From the NCBI RefSeq assembly GCF_020194175.1, contig NZ_JADYVX010000007.1, positions 186,001 through 250,000 on the forward strand: a stretch of 64,000 nt of DNA, in the 5' to 3' direction. How positions within the stretch are numbered: the stretch's first letter is position 1; every line of letters starts with the position of its first letter. This document shows positions 10,603 to 19,374 of this stretch, one piece after another. The notes below the pieces were generated by a model. It did no database searches and was not told the DNA's origin. It saw only the letters and a program-made list of their open reading frames with translations. The translations under genes were made by a program, and so were the position numbers. Source of the stretch: Bradyrhizobium sp. BRP22. GTDB taxonomy: Bacteria > Pseudomonadota > Alphaproteobacteria > Rhizobiales > Xanthobacteraceae.

Positions 10603-10944
10603 TTATCGTCGCGCTCCCGTCGTCGTATGCGCGTCCGCAGCCATTTCGAGGCAGGTCTCGAGCTCGACATAGCTCGGCGTACCATCGATGCTGGATTCGC
10701 TGATACATGTCGCCTTGTCCTGCGTCGTGAACTTGCTCCATTGTCCGGCCAGTTGCGTTCTGGCCTGCTCTTCGGCCTTCACGCATGACGCCAGGGTTTC
10801 TCCGCCCCCCACCGTCTCTGCCGTTTCGGCCTTGCAGATGCGGGCGACGTCGAATTTGGGCACCGGGTCCGCTGCATGAACGCCGTGTGATGCCGTGATT
10901 GAAACGGCCGCGCCGAGCGCGGCAAGAATGATGGATTTGCGCAT
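10603..10944 (-). CDS. Small secreted protein with four cysteines
   Basis: A 113-residue protein with a clear signal peptide (MRKSIILAALGAAVSITA..HAAD) and four cysteines in the mature part (RICKAE, LASCVK, ATCISE, LETCLEM), compatible with two disulfides in the periplasm. I do not recognise a function; it resembles short conserved hypothetical proteins of Bradyrhizobium. I chose the ATG at 10944 because it starts the signal peptide. Its 3' end abuts the enoyl-CoA hydratase remnant, which marks a rearrangement junction nearby. Confidence 0.75.
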   Translation of the reverse strand: MRKSIILAALGAAVSITASHGVHAADPVPKFDVARICKAETAETVGGGETLASCVKAEEQARTQLAGQWSKFTTQDKATCISESSIDGTPSYVELETCLEMAADAHTTTGARR

Positions 10945-11109
10945 GTTCGACCTCCGGTCGCATCGATCATCGTTAGACAAGCTCGTTCGATGTTGCCGAA
11001 GATCAAGCCGCCGGCCGAGCACGTGAACGTGATCGTCCGAAGCCCCGCGTGGAATGCGGCTATCCCGCAAAGCCTGGAGATGTTCTAGGCGGGCGGGCGC
11101 GGTGCGTCT

Positions 11110-12237
11110 CTAGCTTGACGCCGAACTGAGCGTGGACCGGAAGCGCAGCAGCGACAGCATCAGGAACAGCGAGGCGATACCGGCAACGGCGAGGAATTGC
11201 GGCCACACCACATCGAGGCCGGCGCCACGATAGAGGATCGACTGCGCGAAGGAGACAAAGTGGGTCGAAGGCGATGCCTGCATCACGGTCGCGAGCCAGG
11301 TCGGCATGCTCTCCAGCGGCGTGGCGCCACCCGACAGGACGTTCATGGGGACGGCGACCAGCATGTAGAGCAGGCCGAGCTGCGGCATCGATCGCGCAAC
11401 CGTGCCCAGAAACAGCCCGATCGCGGTCGCGAAGAACAGATAGAGGATCGTTCCAAACATGAACAGCGGGATCGAGCCTGCGATCGGGATTTTCAGGAGC
11501 AAGCGGACCACCAGATAGAGCGACAGCGCAACCGCGACCGCGATGACGAAGCCGTTGGCCCAGATCTTCGACATCGCGATCTCGAACGGGCTGAGCGGCA
11601 TCACCAGCAGATGATCCATCGTGCCGTGCTCGCGCTCGCGCACCAGCGCTGCGCCGGCGAGGATGATCGCGAGCATGGTGACGCTCGAAATGATGCCCAT
11701 GACGCTGGAGAACCAGGCGGTCGTCACGTTGGGATTGAACGCGATCCTCACCGCCAGATTGACCGGCGATTCCGGCACGCGCTCGACCTGCGACACGAAC
11801 TGGGCGATCTCGGTGTTGATGATCTGTTGCGCGTAGCCCGATCCCAGGCCGGCCTGGATCATCGCGGTGGCATCGACATTGATCTGCAGCCCGGGCTGGC
11901 GACCCGCCAGGACGTCGCGCTGGAAGTTCGGGGGAATGTCGATGACGAAGGTGTATTTTCCTGTGTCCATCAGGTGCTCGATGTCGGCCTGCGCGATCGC
12001 CACCGGCTCCTTGAAATAGGGCATCAGGAACGCATGCGTGATCCGGCGCGACAACTCCGAATGATCTTCATCAACGATCCCGATCGAGGCATGGAACACC
12101 TCCTGGGAATTGCTTTGCGCCTGGCTGATCACGGCAAGCGAGAACGAGTAGATCACGAAGCCGAGCAGCACCCAGTCGCTGAAGAAGCTGCGCAGTTCCT
12201 TCGTGCCGAGCCAGAAAATGTTGGAAAGAGAGCGCAT
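11110..12237 (-). CDS. ABC-2 type transporter permease (YhhJ-like)
   Basis: A 375-residue permease with one N-terminal membrane helix (FSDWVLLGFVIYSFSLAVI), a large extracytoplasmic region (about 45-170), then five further hydrophobic segments and the ABC-2 signature REREHGTMDHLLVMPLSPFE. It corresponds to the third partner of HlyD / fused ABC / permease systems (YhhJ type). It lies 4 bases after the fused ATPase-permease gene in the same leftward operon. The substrate cannot be read from sequence; these systems export drugs or large molecules. Confidence 0.9.
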   Translation of the reverse strand: MRSLSNIFWLGTKELRSFFSDWVLLGFVIYSFSLAVISQAQSNSQEVFHASIGIVDEDHSELSRRITHAFLMPYFKEPVAIAQADIEHLMDTGKYTFVIDIPPNFQRDVLAGRQPGLQINVDATAMIQAGLGSGYAQQIINTEIAQFVSQVERVPESPVNLAVRIAFNPNVTTAWFSSVMGIISSVTMLAIILAGAALVREREHGTMDHLLVMPLSPFEIAMSKIWANGFVIAVAVALSLYLVVRLLLKIPIAGSIPLFMFGTILYLFFATAIGLFLGTVARSMPQLGLLYMLVAVPMNVLSGGATPLESMPTWLATVMQASPSTHFVSFAQSILYRGAGLDVVWPQFLAVAGIASLFLMLSLLRFRSTLSSASS

Positions 12238-12241
12238 GGCC

Positions 12242-14986
12242 TCATCGCTCCTGCTTTGGAAGCAGCACCATGCTGAGCACCGTCAGCACGGGGACGAAGA
12301 CGAGCAGCATGAGGATGCTCGAACCGAGATCGGCGAGGCCAAGTCCCTTGGTGAAGGTGCCGACGCTGATCGGACGATAATAGCTCATCGGGAAGCAAAG
12401 GCCGATGAGCTGCGCCGAACCGGAAAGCGAGGATACGGGCGTCATCATGCCCGAAAATTGCTGGGCCGGCAGGATGGTGAGGATCGCGGTGCCGAACAAC
12501 GCAGCGATCTGGGTCGTGCAGAAGGTCGAGATCAGCATGCCATAGCCGGTCGTCGTAAAGACGTAGATGGCCGTGCCGGCCAGCAGCGCAACGAAGCTGC
12601 CCTTCAGCGGCACGTTGAAAATGAACACCGCCATCGCGAACATGATGATGAAATTGATCAGCGCGACCGCCACGTAAGGCAGCTGCTTGCCGACGAGAAA
12701 TTCCAGCCGCGTCACCGGGGTGACGTAAAGATTGGTGATCGAGCCGAGCTCCTTCTCGCGAACCACCGCGAGCGCCATCAGGATCGCCGGAAACAGCGCC
12801 AGCATCATCGCAAGTGTCGAGGGCACCATCGCGTAGATGCTGTCGAAATCCTGGTTGTACTTGAAGCGGACTTCGATATTGGCGGGCAGGGGCGCGGCCG
12901 CCACCGTCGTCTTCAGCACGGGATTGCTAAGATAGAGCTGGTGCATGCCTTGCAGATAACCCCTGATGGTCGAGGCGCGGAACGGCATCGCGCCGTCGAT
13001 CCATGCGGACACATAGGCAGGCCGCCCGCGCTTGATATCGAGGCCGAAGTTCGGGGGAATCTCGATGCTGACGCTGATATTGCCGTTCTTCAGGCGCCGA
13101 TCGAGATCCGCATAGTCGGTCAGCGCAGGCTTTTCCACGAAGTAGGGCGATCCTCTCAGCTCGGACAGATAGGCGCGACTTTCGGGCGTCTGATCGCGGT
13201 CGAGCACGGCAAAAGTGAGATTGTTGACATCGGCCGAAATGCCGAAACTGAAGACGATCATCAGGAGCGCGGTGCCGAACAGGGCGAACATCAGCCGGAT
13301 GCGATCGCGCATCAGCTCAAGGCCCTCGCGGATCGTGTAGGCGAACAATCGCCGAAAGCTGAAAAAGCTGCGCCTGCCGTCGCGGCGGGCCGGCTGGTTC
13401 GGCCCGGCGGCTGTTGCCTGCGGCTGGTCGAGGGTCAGGGCCGAAGGCGTGCCCGGCTTTTCCTGCTCGAGGAAACCGATGAACGCCTCCTCGAGGCTCC
13501 GGGCGTTTCTCGCCTTGATCAGTCCGGCCGGTGTGTCGGTGGCGAGCACGCGGCCTTCGTGCATCAGCGACAGCCGATCGCAGCGCGCCGCCTCGTTCAT
13601 GAAATGCGTCGAGACGAAAATGGTGATCCCTTGATTGCGCGACAGGTCGATCAGAAGCTGCCAGAACTGGTCGCGCGCCAGCGGGTCGACGCCGGAGGTC
13701 GGCTCGTCCAGGATCAAAAGGTCTGGCTTGTGGACGACGGCGACCGCGAGCGACAGCCGCTGCCTGATCCCGAGCGGGAGCGAGGAGGCGAGGTCATCGA
13801 GATAGTCGGCGAGATCGCATTTCACGATCAGCTCCGCGATGCGCGCCTCGGCAAAAGAGGAAGGCAGGTGAAACAGGCGCGCGTGCAGCACGAGGTTCTG
13901 GCGAACCGTGAGTTCCCCGTAGAGGGAGAAGAATTGCGACATGTAGCCGACATGGCGGCGCGCTTCGAGATCGCCGGCGCGCAGCACCTCGCCGAAGATC
14001 AGCGCCTCGCCCTCGGACGGCGGCAGGAGCCCGGTGAGCATCTTCATCGTCGTCGTCTTGCCCGATCCGTTCGAGCCGACGAAGCCGAAGATCTCGCCGC
14101 GGCGGATCGTGAAGTTCACGCGGTCGACGGCCGTGAAATCGCCGAACCGGCAGGTCAGGTCCCTGGCCACAATGACGGGCTCGGCGTGACCGTCGAGCGG
14201 CAGACCGATCGGCTTTTCGTTGCCGGTGCGCTGTCGCTGCGGGAGCAGGGCGACGAACGCGTCTTCGATCGATTCGGTGCCGGTCTCTCGTTTGAGATCC
14301 GAGGGCGATCCGGTCGCGAGAATCTTTCCCTCCTTCATCGCAAACAGCCAGTCGAAGCGCTCGGCCTCTTCCATATAGGCGGTGGCGACGAGCACGCTCA
14401 TTTTCGCGGTGCGGCCACGTATGCGGTCGATGAGATCCCAGAACTGGCGGCGTGACAGCGGATCGACGCCGGTCGTGGGCTCGTCGAGAATCAGGAGATC
14501 GGGATCATGGATCAGCGAGCAGCAGAGCCCGAGCTTTTGCCGCATTCCGCCCGACAGCTTGCTGGCTGGGCGGTCAGCGAACGGTGCAAGCCCGGTGCTT
14601 TCCAGGAGCTCATTGATGCGCCACTCGCGCTCCTTGCGCGACTGCTCGAACAGCCGGGCGAAGAACTCGACGTTCTCCTTAACGCTCAGGTCCGGATAGA
14701 GATTCTTGCCGAGCCCCTGCGGCATGTAGGCGATGCGCGGACAGATCAGGGCGCGTTCCGCGGCCTTGGCGATGTCGGTGCCGAGCACGGCGACCGCGCC
14801 CTCCTGGATTTTCCGCGCGCCCGCGAGGATCGCGAGCAGGGAGGATTTGCCGACGCCGTCGGGCCCGATCAGGCCGACCAGGCGTCCGGCGGGAATGTCG
14901 GCCGAGATGCAATCGAGCGCCGTCACTGAACCGTAACGATGGGAGAGAGCCCGAACGATCGCGACCGGATCGTCGCTGCCGTTCAT
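12242..14986 (-). CDS. Fused double ATPase and permease ABC transporter (RbbA/YhiH-like)
   Basis: A 914-residue fusion. The first nucleotide-binding domain has Walker A GPDGVGKSS, signature LSGGMRQKLGL and Walker B LLILDEPTTGVDP. The second has GSNGSGKTTT, a degenerate signature (LPLGIRQRLSL, no LSGGQ) and LLILDEPTSGVDP. From about residue 540 follows an ABC-2 permease with an extracytoplasmic loop and the motif VREKELGSITNLYVTPVTR. This is the RbbA/YhiH architecture. I chose the ATG at 14986, which overlaps the HlyD stop by four bases (ATGA); a start nine codons earlier is possible. Confidence 0.92.
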   Translation of the reverse strand: MNGSDDPVAIVRALSHRYGSVTALDCISADIPAGRLVGLIGPDGVGKSSLLAILAGARKIQEGAVAVLGTDIAKAAERALICPRIAYMPQGLGKNLYPDLSVKENVEFFARLFEQSRKEREWRINELLESTGLAPFADRPASKLSGGMRQKLGLCCSLIHDPDLLILDEPTTGVDPLSRRQFWDLIDRIRGRTAKMSVLVATAYMEEAERFDWLFAMKEGKILATGSPSDLKRETGTESIEDAFVALLPQRQRTGNEKPIGLPLDGHAEPVIVARDLTCRFGDFTAVDRVNFTIRRGEIFGFVGSNGSGKTTTMKMLTGLLPPSEGEALIFGEVLRAGDLEARRHVGYMSQFFSLYGELTVRQNLVLHARLFHLPSSFAEARIAELIVKCDLADYLDDLASSLPLGIRQRLSLAVAVVHKPDLLILDEPTSGVDPLARDQFWQLLIDLSRNQGITIFVSTHFMNEAARCDRLSLMHEGRVLATDTPAGLIKARNARSLEEAFIGFLEQEKPGTPSALTLDQPQATAAGPNQPARRDGRRSFFSFRRLFAYTIREGLELMRDRIRLMFALFGTALLMIVFSFGISADVNNLTFAVLDRDQTPESRAYLSELRGSPYFVEKPALTDYADLDRRLKNGNISVSIEIPPNFGLDIKRGRPAYVSAWIDGAMPFRASTIRGYLQGMHQLYLSNPVLKTTVAAAPLPANIEVRFKYNQDFDSIYAMVPSTLAMMLALFPAILMALAVVREKELGSITNLYVTPVTRLEFLVGKQLPYVAVALINFIIMFAMAVFIFNVPLKGSFVALLAGTAIYVFTTTGYGMLISTFCTTQIAALFGTAILTILPAQQFSGMMTPVSSLSGSAQLIGLCFPMSYYRPISVGTFTKGLGLADLGSSILMLLVFVPVLTVLSMVLLPKQER

Positions 14987-16077
14987 GGAGCACCCTGCAG
15001 CTTCGCCGGCCACGCGATCGCGGGATCCCAGCGAACATAGGCGACACCGGGCAGGCCGCTTCTGACCGCATCCGCACGCGCAAGCAGGCGTTCCGGATCG
15101 ATGCGGACCCGGATGCGAAACATCAGCTTGTCACGCTCGGTCTTGGTCTCCACCGTCTTCGGCGTGAACTGCGCCTGGCTGGCGACAAAGGAGACCTTCG
15201 CCGGGATCGGGTGATCGGGGTAGGCGTCGAGCACGATGCGGGCGTCGGCGCCGACCTTGACCTTGCCGGCTTCCGCCGTCGGCAGGTAGACGTCCATGTA
15301 GACATAGGTCAGATCCAGCATCGTGAAGACCTTGCCGCCGGCCGCACGGACTTCGCCGATATTGGTCAGGCGGTACTGGATCCGCCCCGACTTCGGCGCC
15401 ACTAGGGTGTTGTCAGCGATCTGTACCCTGTAGAGACCGGCATCGTGTTGAGCGGCTTCGAGTGCGTGCTGCGTTTCGAGCACCTTGGCTTGGGCGGCGG
15501 CAAGCGCACCGTTGGCGGCGTCGAGCAGTTGCCTGCGCTGATCCAGCAATTCCTTGGTCGCCCACCCATTTTTGTGGAGGTATTCCGTTCGCTGGTTTTC
15601 CTGCTCGGCCAGCGTCTTCTGGGCCTGCTGCTGGCTAAGCACGGCCTGGGCTTCCTCGATGGCTCGCTGCGCCTGCCGGCCCTGCGCCACCGATTTCGAG
15701 AGCGACTGCTCGAGATCGCGCGTATCCATCCGCGCCACGACCTGTCCGGGCGCAACCATGTCGCCGATATCGGCCAACAGTTCGTACACACGCCCGGCAT
15801 ATTTCGTGCTGATGTCGATTTCGTCGGCTTCGATACGACCGTTGCCGACGCTGATGCCGACAGGAAGCGGCGGATGCATTTGCTTCCAGACATAATAGCT
15901 GCCGCCACCGGCGCCGAGCGCAACGAGGAGGAGCGCCGCCGCGATCCGCAACCCGCGCCCTTTGCCGTTTGGGCGGACCGGCACGGGCAGATGCTGGGAG
16001 GCGGGAGCAGGCGCGGGCCAATGAGACGCATCAGGCGCGTGCGTGCCTCCTTTGATCTCTTCGATTTGATCTTGCAT
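14983..16077 (-). CDS. HlyD-family periplasmic adaptor (YhiI-like)
   Basis: A 364-residue membrane-fusion protein with a short cytoplasmic N-terminus, one membrane anchor (IAAALLLVALGAGGGSYYVW), a biotinyl-lipoyl-like half (GRIEADEIDISTKYAGRV), a long Gln/Ala-rich coiled-coil hairpin (about residues 125-230) and the second lipoyl half plus beta barrel. It bridges the inner-membrane ABC exporter to an outer-membrane channel. First gene of the operon; no TolC-type gene is adjacent. The ATG at 16077 (MQDQIEE) is chosen because upstream residues are not adaptor-like. Confidence 0.9.
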   Translation of the reverse strand: MQDQIEEIKGGTHAPDASHWPAPAPASQHLPVPVRPNGKGRGLRIAAALLLVALGAGGGSYYVWKQMHPPLPVGISVGNGRIEADEIDISTKYAGRVYELLADIGDMVAPGQVVARMDTRDLEQSLSKSVAQGRQAQRAIEEAQAVLSQQQAQKTLAEQENQRTEYLHKNGWATKELLDQRRQLLDAANGALAAAQAKVLETQHALEAAQHDAGLYRVQIADNTLVAPKSGRIQYRLTNIGEVRAAGGKVFTMLDLTYVYMDVYLPTAEAGKVKVGADARIVLDAYPDHPIPAKVSFVASQAQFTPKTVETKTERDKLMFRIRVRIDPERLLARADAVRSGLPGVAYVRWDPAIAWPAKLQGAP

Positions 16078-16321
16078 CGGTCGGTGCCTTAGGGTTGTAG
16101 AACGTGTCGTCAGTTTGCACCGCCGCATCCGCAGGCTGTTGACGTAACGCAAATTCCATTGCCGGATGGCATTGGTTGCAGGTTCAAAGCCAGACCGGCG
16201 CACCGGCGCGTCGATGCCCGCCACAAAATTGATCTCGCTCAACGCGCGCCGCGGCGAATGCCTCATGTTGCGTTCGATCGCGCAACGAAACGGCGCGCTT
16301 TTCGATCACCGAGGACAAGCC

Positions 16322-16507
16322 ATGGCTGACAAGAAGAACGTGATTGCCGGCGAACCCGGAACTGTCACCCCAAAAAGCCTCCAGGCCAGCGACACGCAGG
16401 CAAAGGAAAAGGGCTGGGTTCTGGATTGTCTGGAAGATGACGAAGTTCGAGAAGCGCTGAACCGCCTCCATGCCCGCGACGAGCGAACGGCTCCCTCGCG
16501 AGGTTGA
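16322..16507 (+). CDS. Small hypothetical protein (61 aa)
   Basis: A 61-residue hydrophilic protein starting MADKKNVIAGEPGTVTPKS, with an acidic segment CLEDDEVREALNRLHARDE. It has no signal peptide or membrane helix. It is divergent from the ABC export operon. I do not recognise the family. The longer in-frame reading upstream looks non-coding, so the ATG at 16322 is preferred. Confidence 0.55.
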   Translation: MADKKNVIAGEPGTVTPKSLQASDTQAKEKGWVLDCLEDDEVREALNRLHARDERTAPSRG

Positions 16508-16649
16508 GACGAAGACCGTCGCGCGAGGCCGTCGATGGGCATCGGTGATCGGCGTGCTCCTGGCCTCAACGCAGCGGGCGTGATCCACCTCAACGGCTAT
16601 TGTCCTGACCCGCGCTACGCGTTTTTATCAATTCGCTGGGGAGTTTTCC

Positions 16650-17489
16650 GTGCCGCTGAGAACGATAGCCGTCTTCTTCGATCCGTCGCCCGCCGGCGAA
16701 GCGCGTGCGGACTATGCCGTCAAACTCGCATTCCGTCACCGCGCGCATCTGGTCGGAATCTTCGTGGTGCCATTTGGCTGGGACGGCAATCCATCCGAAT
16801 CCTTCGTTCGAGGACAGGCCGCGGTTCGCGAACTGATCCAACGTCATGCGGCAAGCGAACTGGCCGCGACGAAGGCCGCGAGCCAAAGCTTTGCGGCCGT
16901 CTCCTCCCGTGAGGACATCAGCTACGAATTTCGCTTCCTCCGTTCCGGGGAGGCCAATGACGAGTCGATGCTGAACGCGCTTCATTCCGACCTCGTGATT
17001 GTCGGCAGTCCGCGATCGGGCGGCTTGCCGCAAGAAAGGTCAGCGGAATCCCTGCTGCTTGCGGCCGGTGTACCCATTCTTCTGTTGCCCGATCATTGGC
17101 GTGGGACGGCGGCCGAGCACATCGTGATCGGCTGGAACGCCAGCCGCGAGGCGCGCCGTGCCATCGCTGATGCGCTTCCGCTGCTTGCAGCCGCGCAATC
17201 GGTAACCGTCCTCCTGGTCGATTCCCACAAGAATGCCCGCCATGGCCAAGAACCCGGGGCCGATGTGGGGCTGTATTTGTCCCGTCACGGCGTGAAGGTG
17301 GCGGTCGAGCGGATCCAGTCCAACGGCGCTCCGGTGGCGGATGCGATCCTTGGTTTTGCCAAGCGCCATGCCAGCGATCTGATCGCTGTTGGCGCCTACA
17401 GCCATGCGCGAACCGCCCAGATGATCTTCGGCGGCGTGACCCGCGCTCTGCTGCGGGACGCAACCGTTCCGCTGTTGCTCGCGCATTGA
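16650..17489 (+). CDS. Universal stress protein, tandem UspA domains
   Basis: A 279-residue protein with two UspA folds. The first spans about residues 1-145 (DLVIVGSPRSGGLPQ); the second, about 150-279, starts HIVIGWNASREARRA and ends with DLIAVGAYSHARTAQMIFGG, the ATP-binding G-2x-G-9x-G(S/T) region, followed by VPLLLAH. Tandem Usp proteins respond to starvation and oxidative stress. The start is a GTG at 16650 with GGGGAG (16638-16643) as ribosome binding site. Confidence 0.88.
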   Translation: MPLRTIAVFFDPSPAGEARADYAVKLAFRHRAHLVGIFVVPFGWDGNPSESFVRGQAAVRELIQRHAASELAATKAASQSFAAVSSREDISYEFRFLRSGEANDESMLNALHSDLVIVGSPRSGGLPQERSAESLLLAAGVPILLLPDHWRGTAAEHIVIGWNASREARRAIADALPLLAAAQSVTVLLVDSHKNARHGQEPGADVGLYLSRHGVKVAVERIQSNGAPVADAILGFAKRHASDLIAVGAYSHARTAQMIFGGVTRALLRDATVPLLLAH

Positions 17490-17504
17490 GGCCGCAACTA
17501 ACGC

Positions 17505-17680
17505 TGAAAATCGCAACCTCTGCGTCACCGATTCGATGACGCGGAACGCAGGCGAAATCTGACGCTGCAGCTCTTCGCCCTCCGGCGTCAGGCGGATGCC
17601 GAGCTTGTCCCGCTCGAACAGACGAAAGCCGAAAAAATTCTCCAGCGTCTGGATAAGGCGGGGTCGAAGGATTGCAGACC
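17505..17680 (-). pseudogene. LysR-type regulator remnant (part of the DNA-binding domain)
   Basis: On the minus strand one frame reads ILRPRLIQTLENFFGFRLF, ERDKLGIRLTPEGEEL, then ISPAFRVIESVTQ. This is the second half of a LysR helix-turn-helix and the start of its linker helix. A stop lies just upstream in this frame and no start is present. Downstream it runs into the antisense of the universal stress gene, so no effector domain remains. It is a truncated remnant; its ends are approximate. Confidence 0.7.
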
Positions 17681-17733
17681 TTTCAGAACATCAAATATGT
17701 GAGTGAGCATCGGCCTCGGGCCTGACGGAGGGC

Positions 17734-18864
17734 TCAGGTCGAACGCAGCAGCTCCGCGACAGCCCGCCGGGCGATCGCGTTTTCCTCGGGCAGGCCGATC
17801 GAAATGCGTACCCATGTCTCGAGCGGCGGAAAGCTGCGGCCGATCTCGATGCCTTGCGCTGCGAGCGCGGACGCAACCACCTGATGTGGTCGGCCGGAGT
17901 CGAAGAAAACAAAATTGCCATATGACTCCGTGAAGCGGACCTTTCGCTGCCGGAACAGCTCGTGCCACGCATCGCGCTCGGCCGTGACCTTCGCGCGAAC
18001 GGACGGGATGTAGTCTGGATCTTGCAGACTGGCGTTTGCCGCAACGAGGCTGAGCTGATTGAGGCCGAAGAAGGCGCCGATGCCGAGCTGCTTTAGGGAC
18101 TTGGCCAGCTCGGCGGGCGCGAGCGTGTAGCCGATGGCAAGGCTCGCAAGCCCGTAGATTTTCGCAAATGTCCTGAAGACGGCGACCTGATCGCCGTCGT
18201 TGACGAGGCGCGCGACGGTTCGCTTCTCGAAATCCGGCGTGAATTCAAGATAGGCCTCATCGACGATCACCAGCGTGCGCCTGGAGAGTTCGTGCACGAA
18301 GTCGATGAAATGCGCAGGCTCGCTCACCGTGCCGCTCGGATTATGCGGATTGACCAGATAGACCGCGCGCGTGCGCCCATTGACCTTGCCGGCGATGGCA
18401 GGGAGATCGTTCTGAAGCTGGTCGTTGAGGGGAACACCGACGACGATGCCGCCGGCGGGGGAGACGGCATCCACCAGCGCGGTATAGCCGGGTTCGGAAT
18501 AGACGAACTCGCCGCCCGGACCACCGCGGGCCGACAGATAGAGGCCGAGCACGTCGAGGATCTCGCCAAGCACGACCTGATCCGCTGCAACATTCTCGCG
18601 CATGGCAATCGTCTGCGTCAGTTCGCCGAGCTCATCGCCGGTATAGCGGCTGAGACCGGTGAGATGCGCCTTGATCGCTTGCAGCGCCAGGGGTGAGGGA
18701 CCGAACGGGTTTTCGTTCAACGAGAGGCGAATTCGGTCAGGTTTTGATGCATCGGCCATGGCTGGATACAAGAGACTGCTGGCTGCGGCGGTACTGATCA
18801 GCAGCCAATCGCGTCGAGAAAGCTCGGTCAGGGTGCTGCTCCGTACGATGGATAGCGGTCGCAT
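17734..18864 (-). CDS. Tat-exported class I/II aminotransferase (HisC-like)
   Basis: A 376-residue PLP-dependent aminotransferase of the histidinol-phosphate aminotransferase group: LSLNENPFGPS at the N-terminus, VYLVNPHNPSGTV, IVDEAYLEF, the PLP lysine in FRTFAKIYGLASLAIGY (Lys235) and WVRISIGLPEEN at the end. It carries a twin-arginine leader (SRRDWLLISTAAASSLLYPA), so it is probably exported folded with its cofactor. The ATG at 18864 is chosen as the start of that leader. Not in a histidine operon; the substrate is unknown. Confidence 0.88.
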   Translation of the reverse strand: MRPLSIVRSSTLTELSRRDWLLISTAAASSLLYPAMADASKPDRIRLSLNENPFGPSPLALQAIKAHLTGLSRYTGDELGELTQTIAMRENVAADQVVLGEILDVLGLYLSARGGPGGEFVYSEPGYTALVDAVSPAGGIVVGVPLNDQLQNDLPAIAGKVNGRTRAVYLVNPHNPSGTVSEPAHFIDFVHELSRRTLVIVDEAYLEFTPDFEKRTVARLVNDGDQVAVFRTFAKIYGLASLAIGYTLAPAELAKSLKQLGIGAFFGLNQLSLVAANASLQDPDYIPSVRAKVTAERDAWHELFRQRKVRFTESYGNFVFFDSGRPHQVVASALAAQGIEIGRSFPPLETWVRISIGLPEENAIARRAVAELLRST

Positions 18865-19374
18865 GAACTGCGCCTGCGACGACCGACTATAAGCGACCAA
18901 CAGGACGATCGAAAACACGTCAGATTGCACCGTCGCGCGATTGTTACGCTCGGTGAAGAGGGACGGTCCCTTAGCCAAGCATCATACGACGGACTCCAAG
19001 CAGCATCACCAAACTTGTTTTCTCATTGGAGAGGCGCAGAGAACAAATTCAATGTCGTACGGCCAAAAATGGATTTTGCGACCATCGAATTGTCGGCCGT
19101 ATTCTGCGAAGTTGTCAGTCGAGTTATCGTGATTGGCTGATCTCATCGTCATGACAGATGCGTCACTGCCCCAGATCTCGGGAGTCTCGTCGAGATCCCG
19201 GCTTCGGGCGCCATCGGAAGTCTGCACGGCGGCACGGCAACTGGCCGAACGAGGCGAATTGCAGCACGACGTCCAGTACGAAGGCACGACATTGCTCGAC
19301 AATCCGGGCCTGGCGCGGCCGCGACCGGGCGCTTGGCGCAGCCGCGCGACGGAGCGCAGGATAAGGGAATCGGC
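18865..19374. other. Gene-free stretch between divergent genes
   Basis: About 510 bases separate the aminotransferase (leftward) and the flavin monooxygenase (rightward). Short frames cross it on both strands, but none has a recognisable motif, good ribosome binding site or consistent coding character. It presumably holds the two promoters. Confidence 0.5.

Noticed and set aside
12203-14455. A 750-codon open frame on the plus strand, rich in Arg, His, Asp and Glu
   Set aside because: It is antisense to the RbbA-like gene, whose ABC motifs are unmistakable. The composition is the usual reverse-frame pattern of GC-rich coding DNA.
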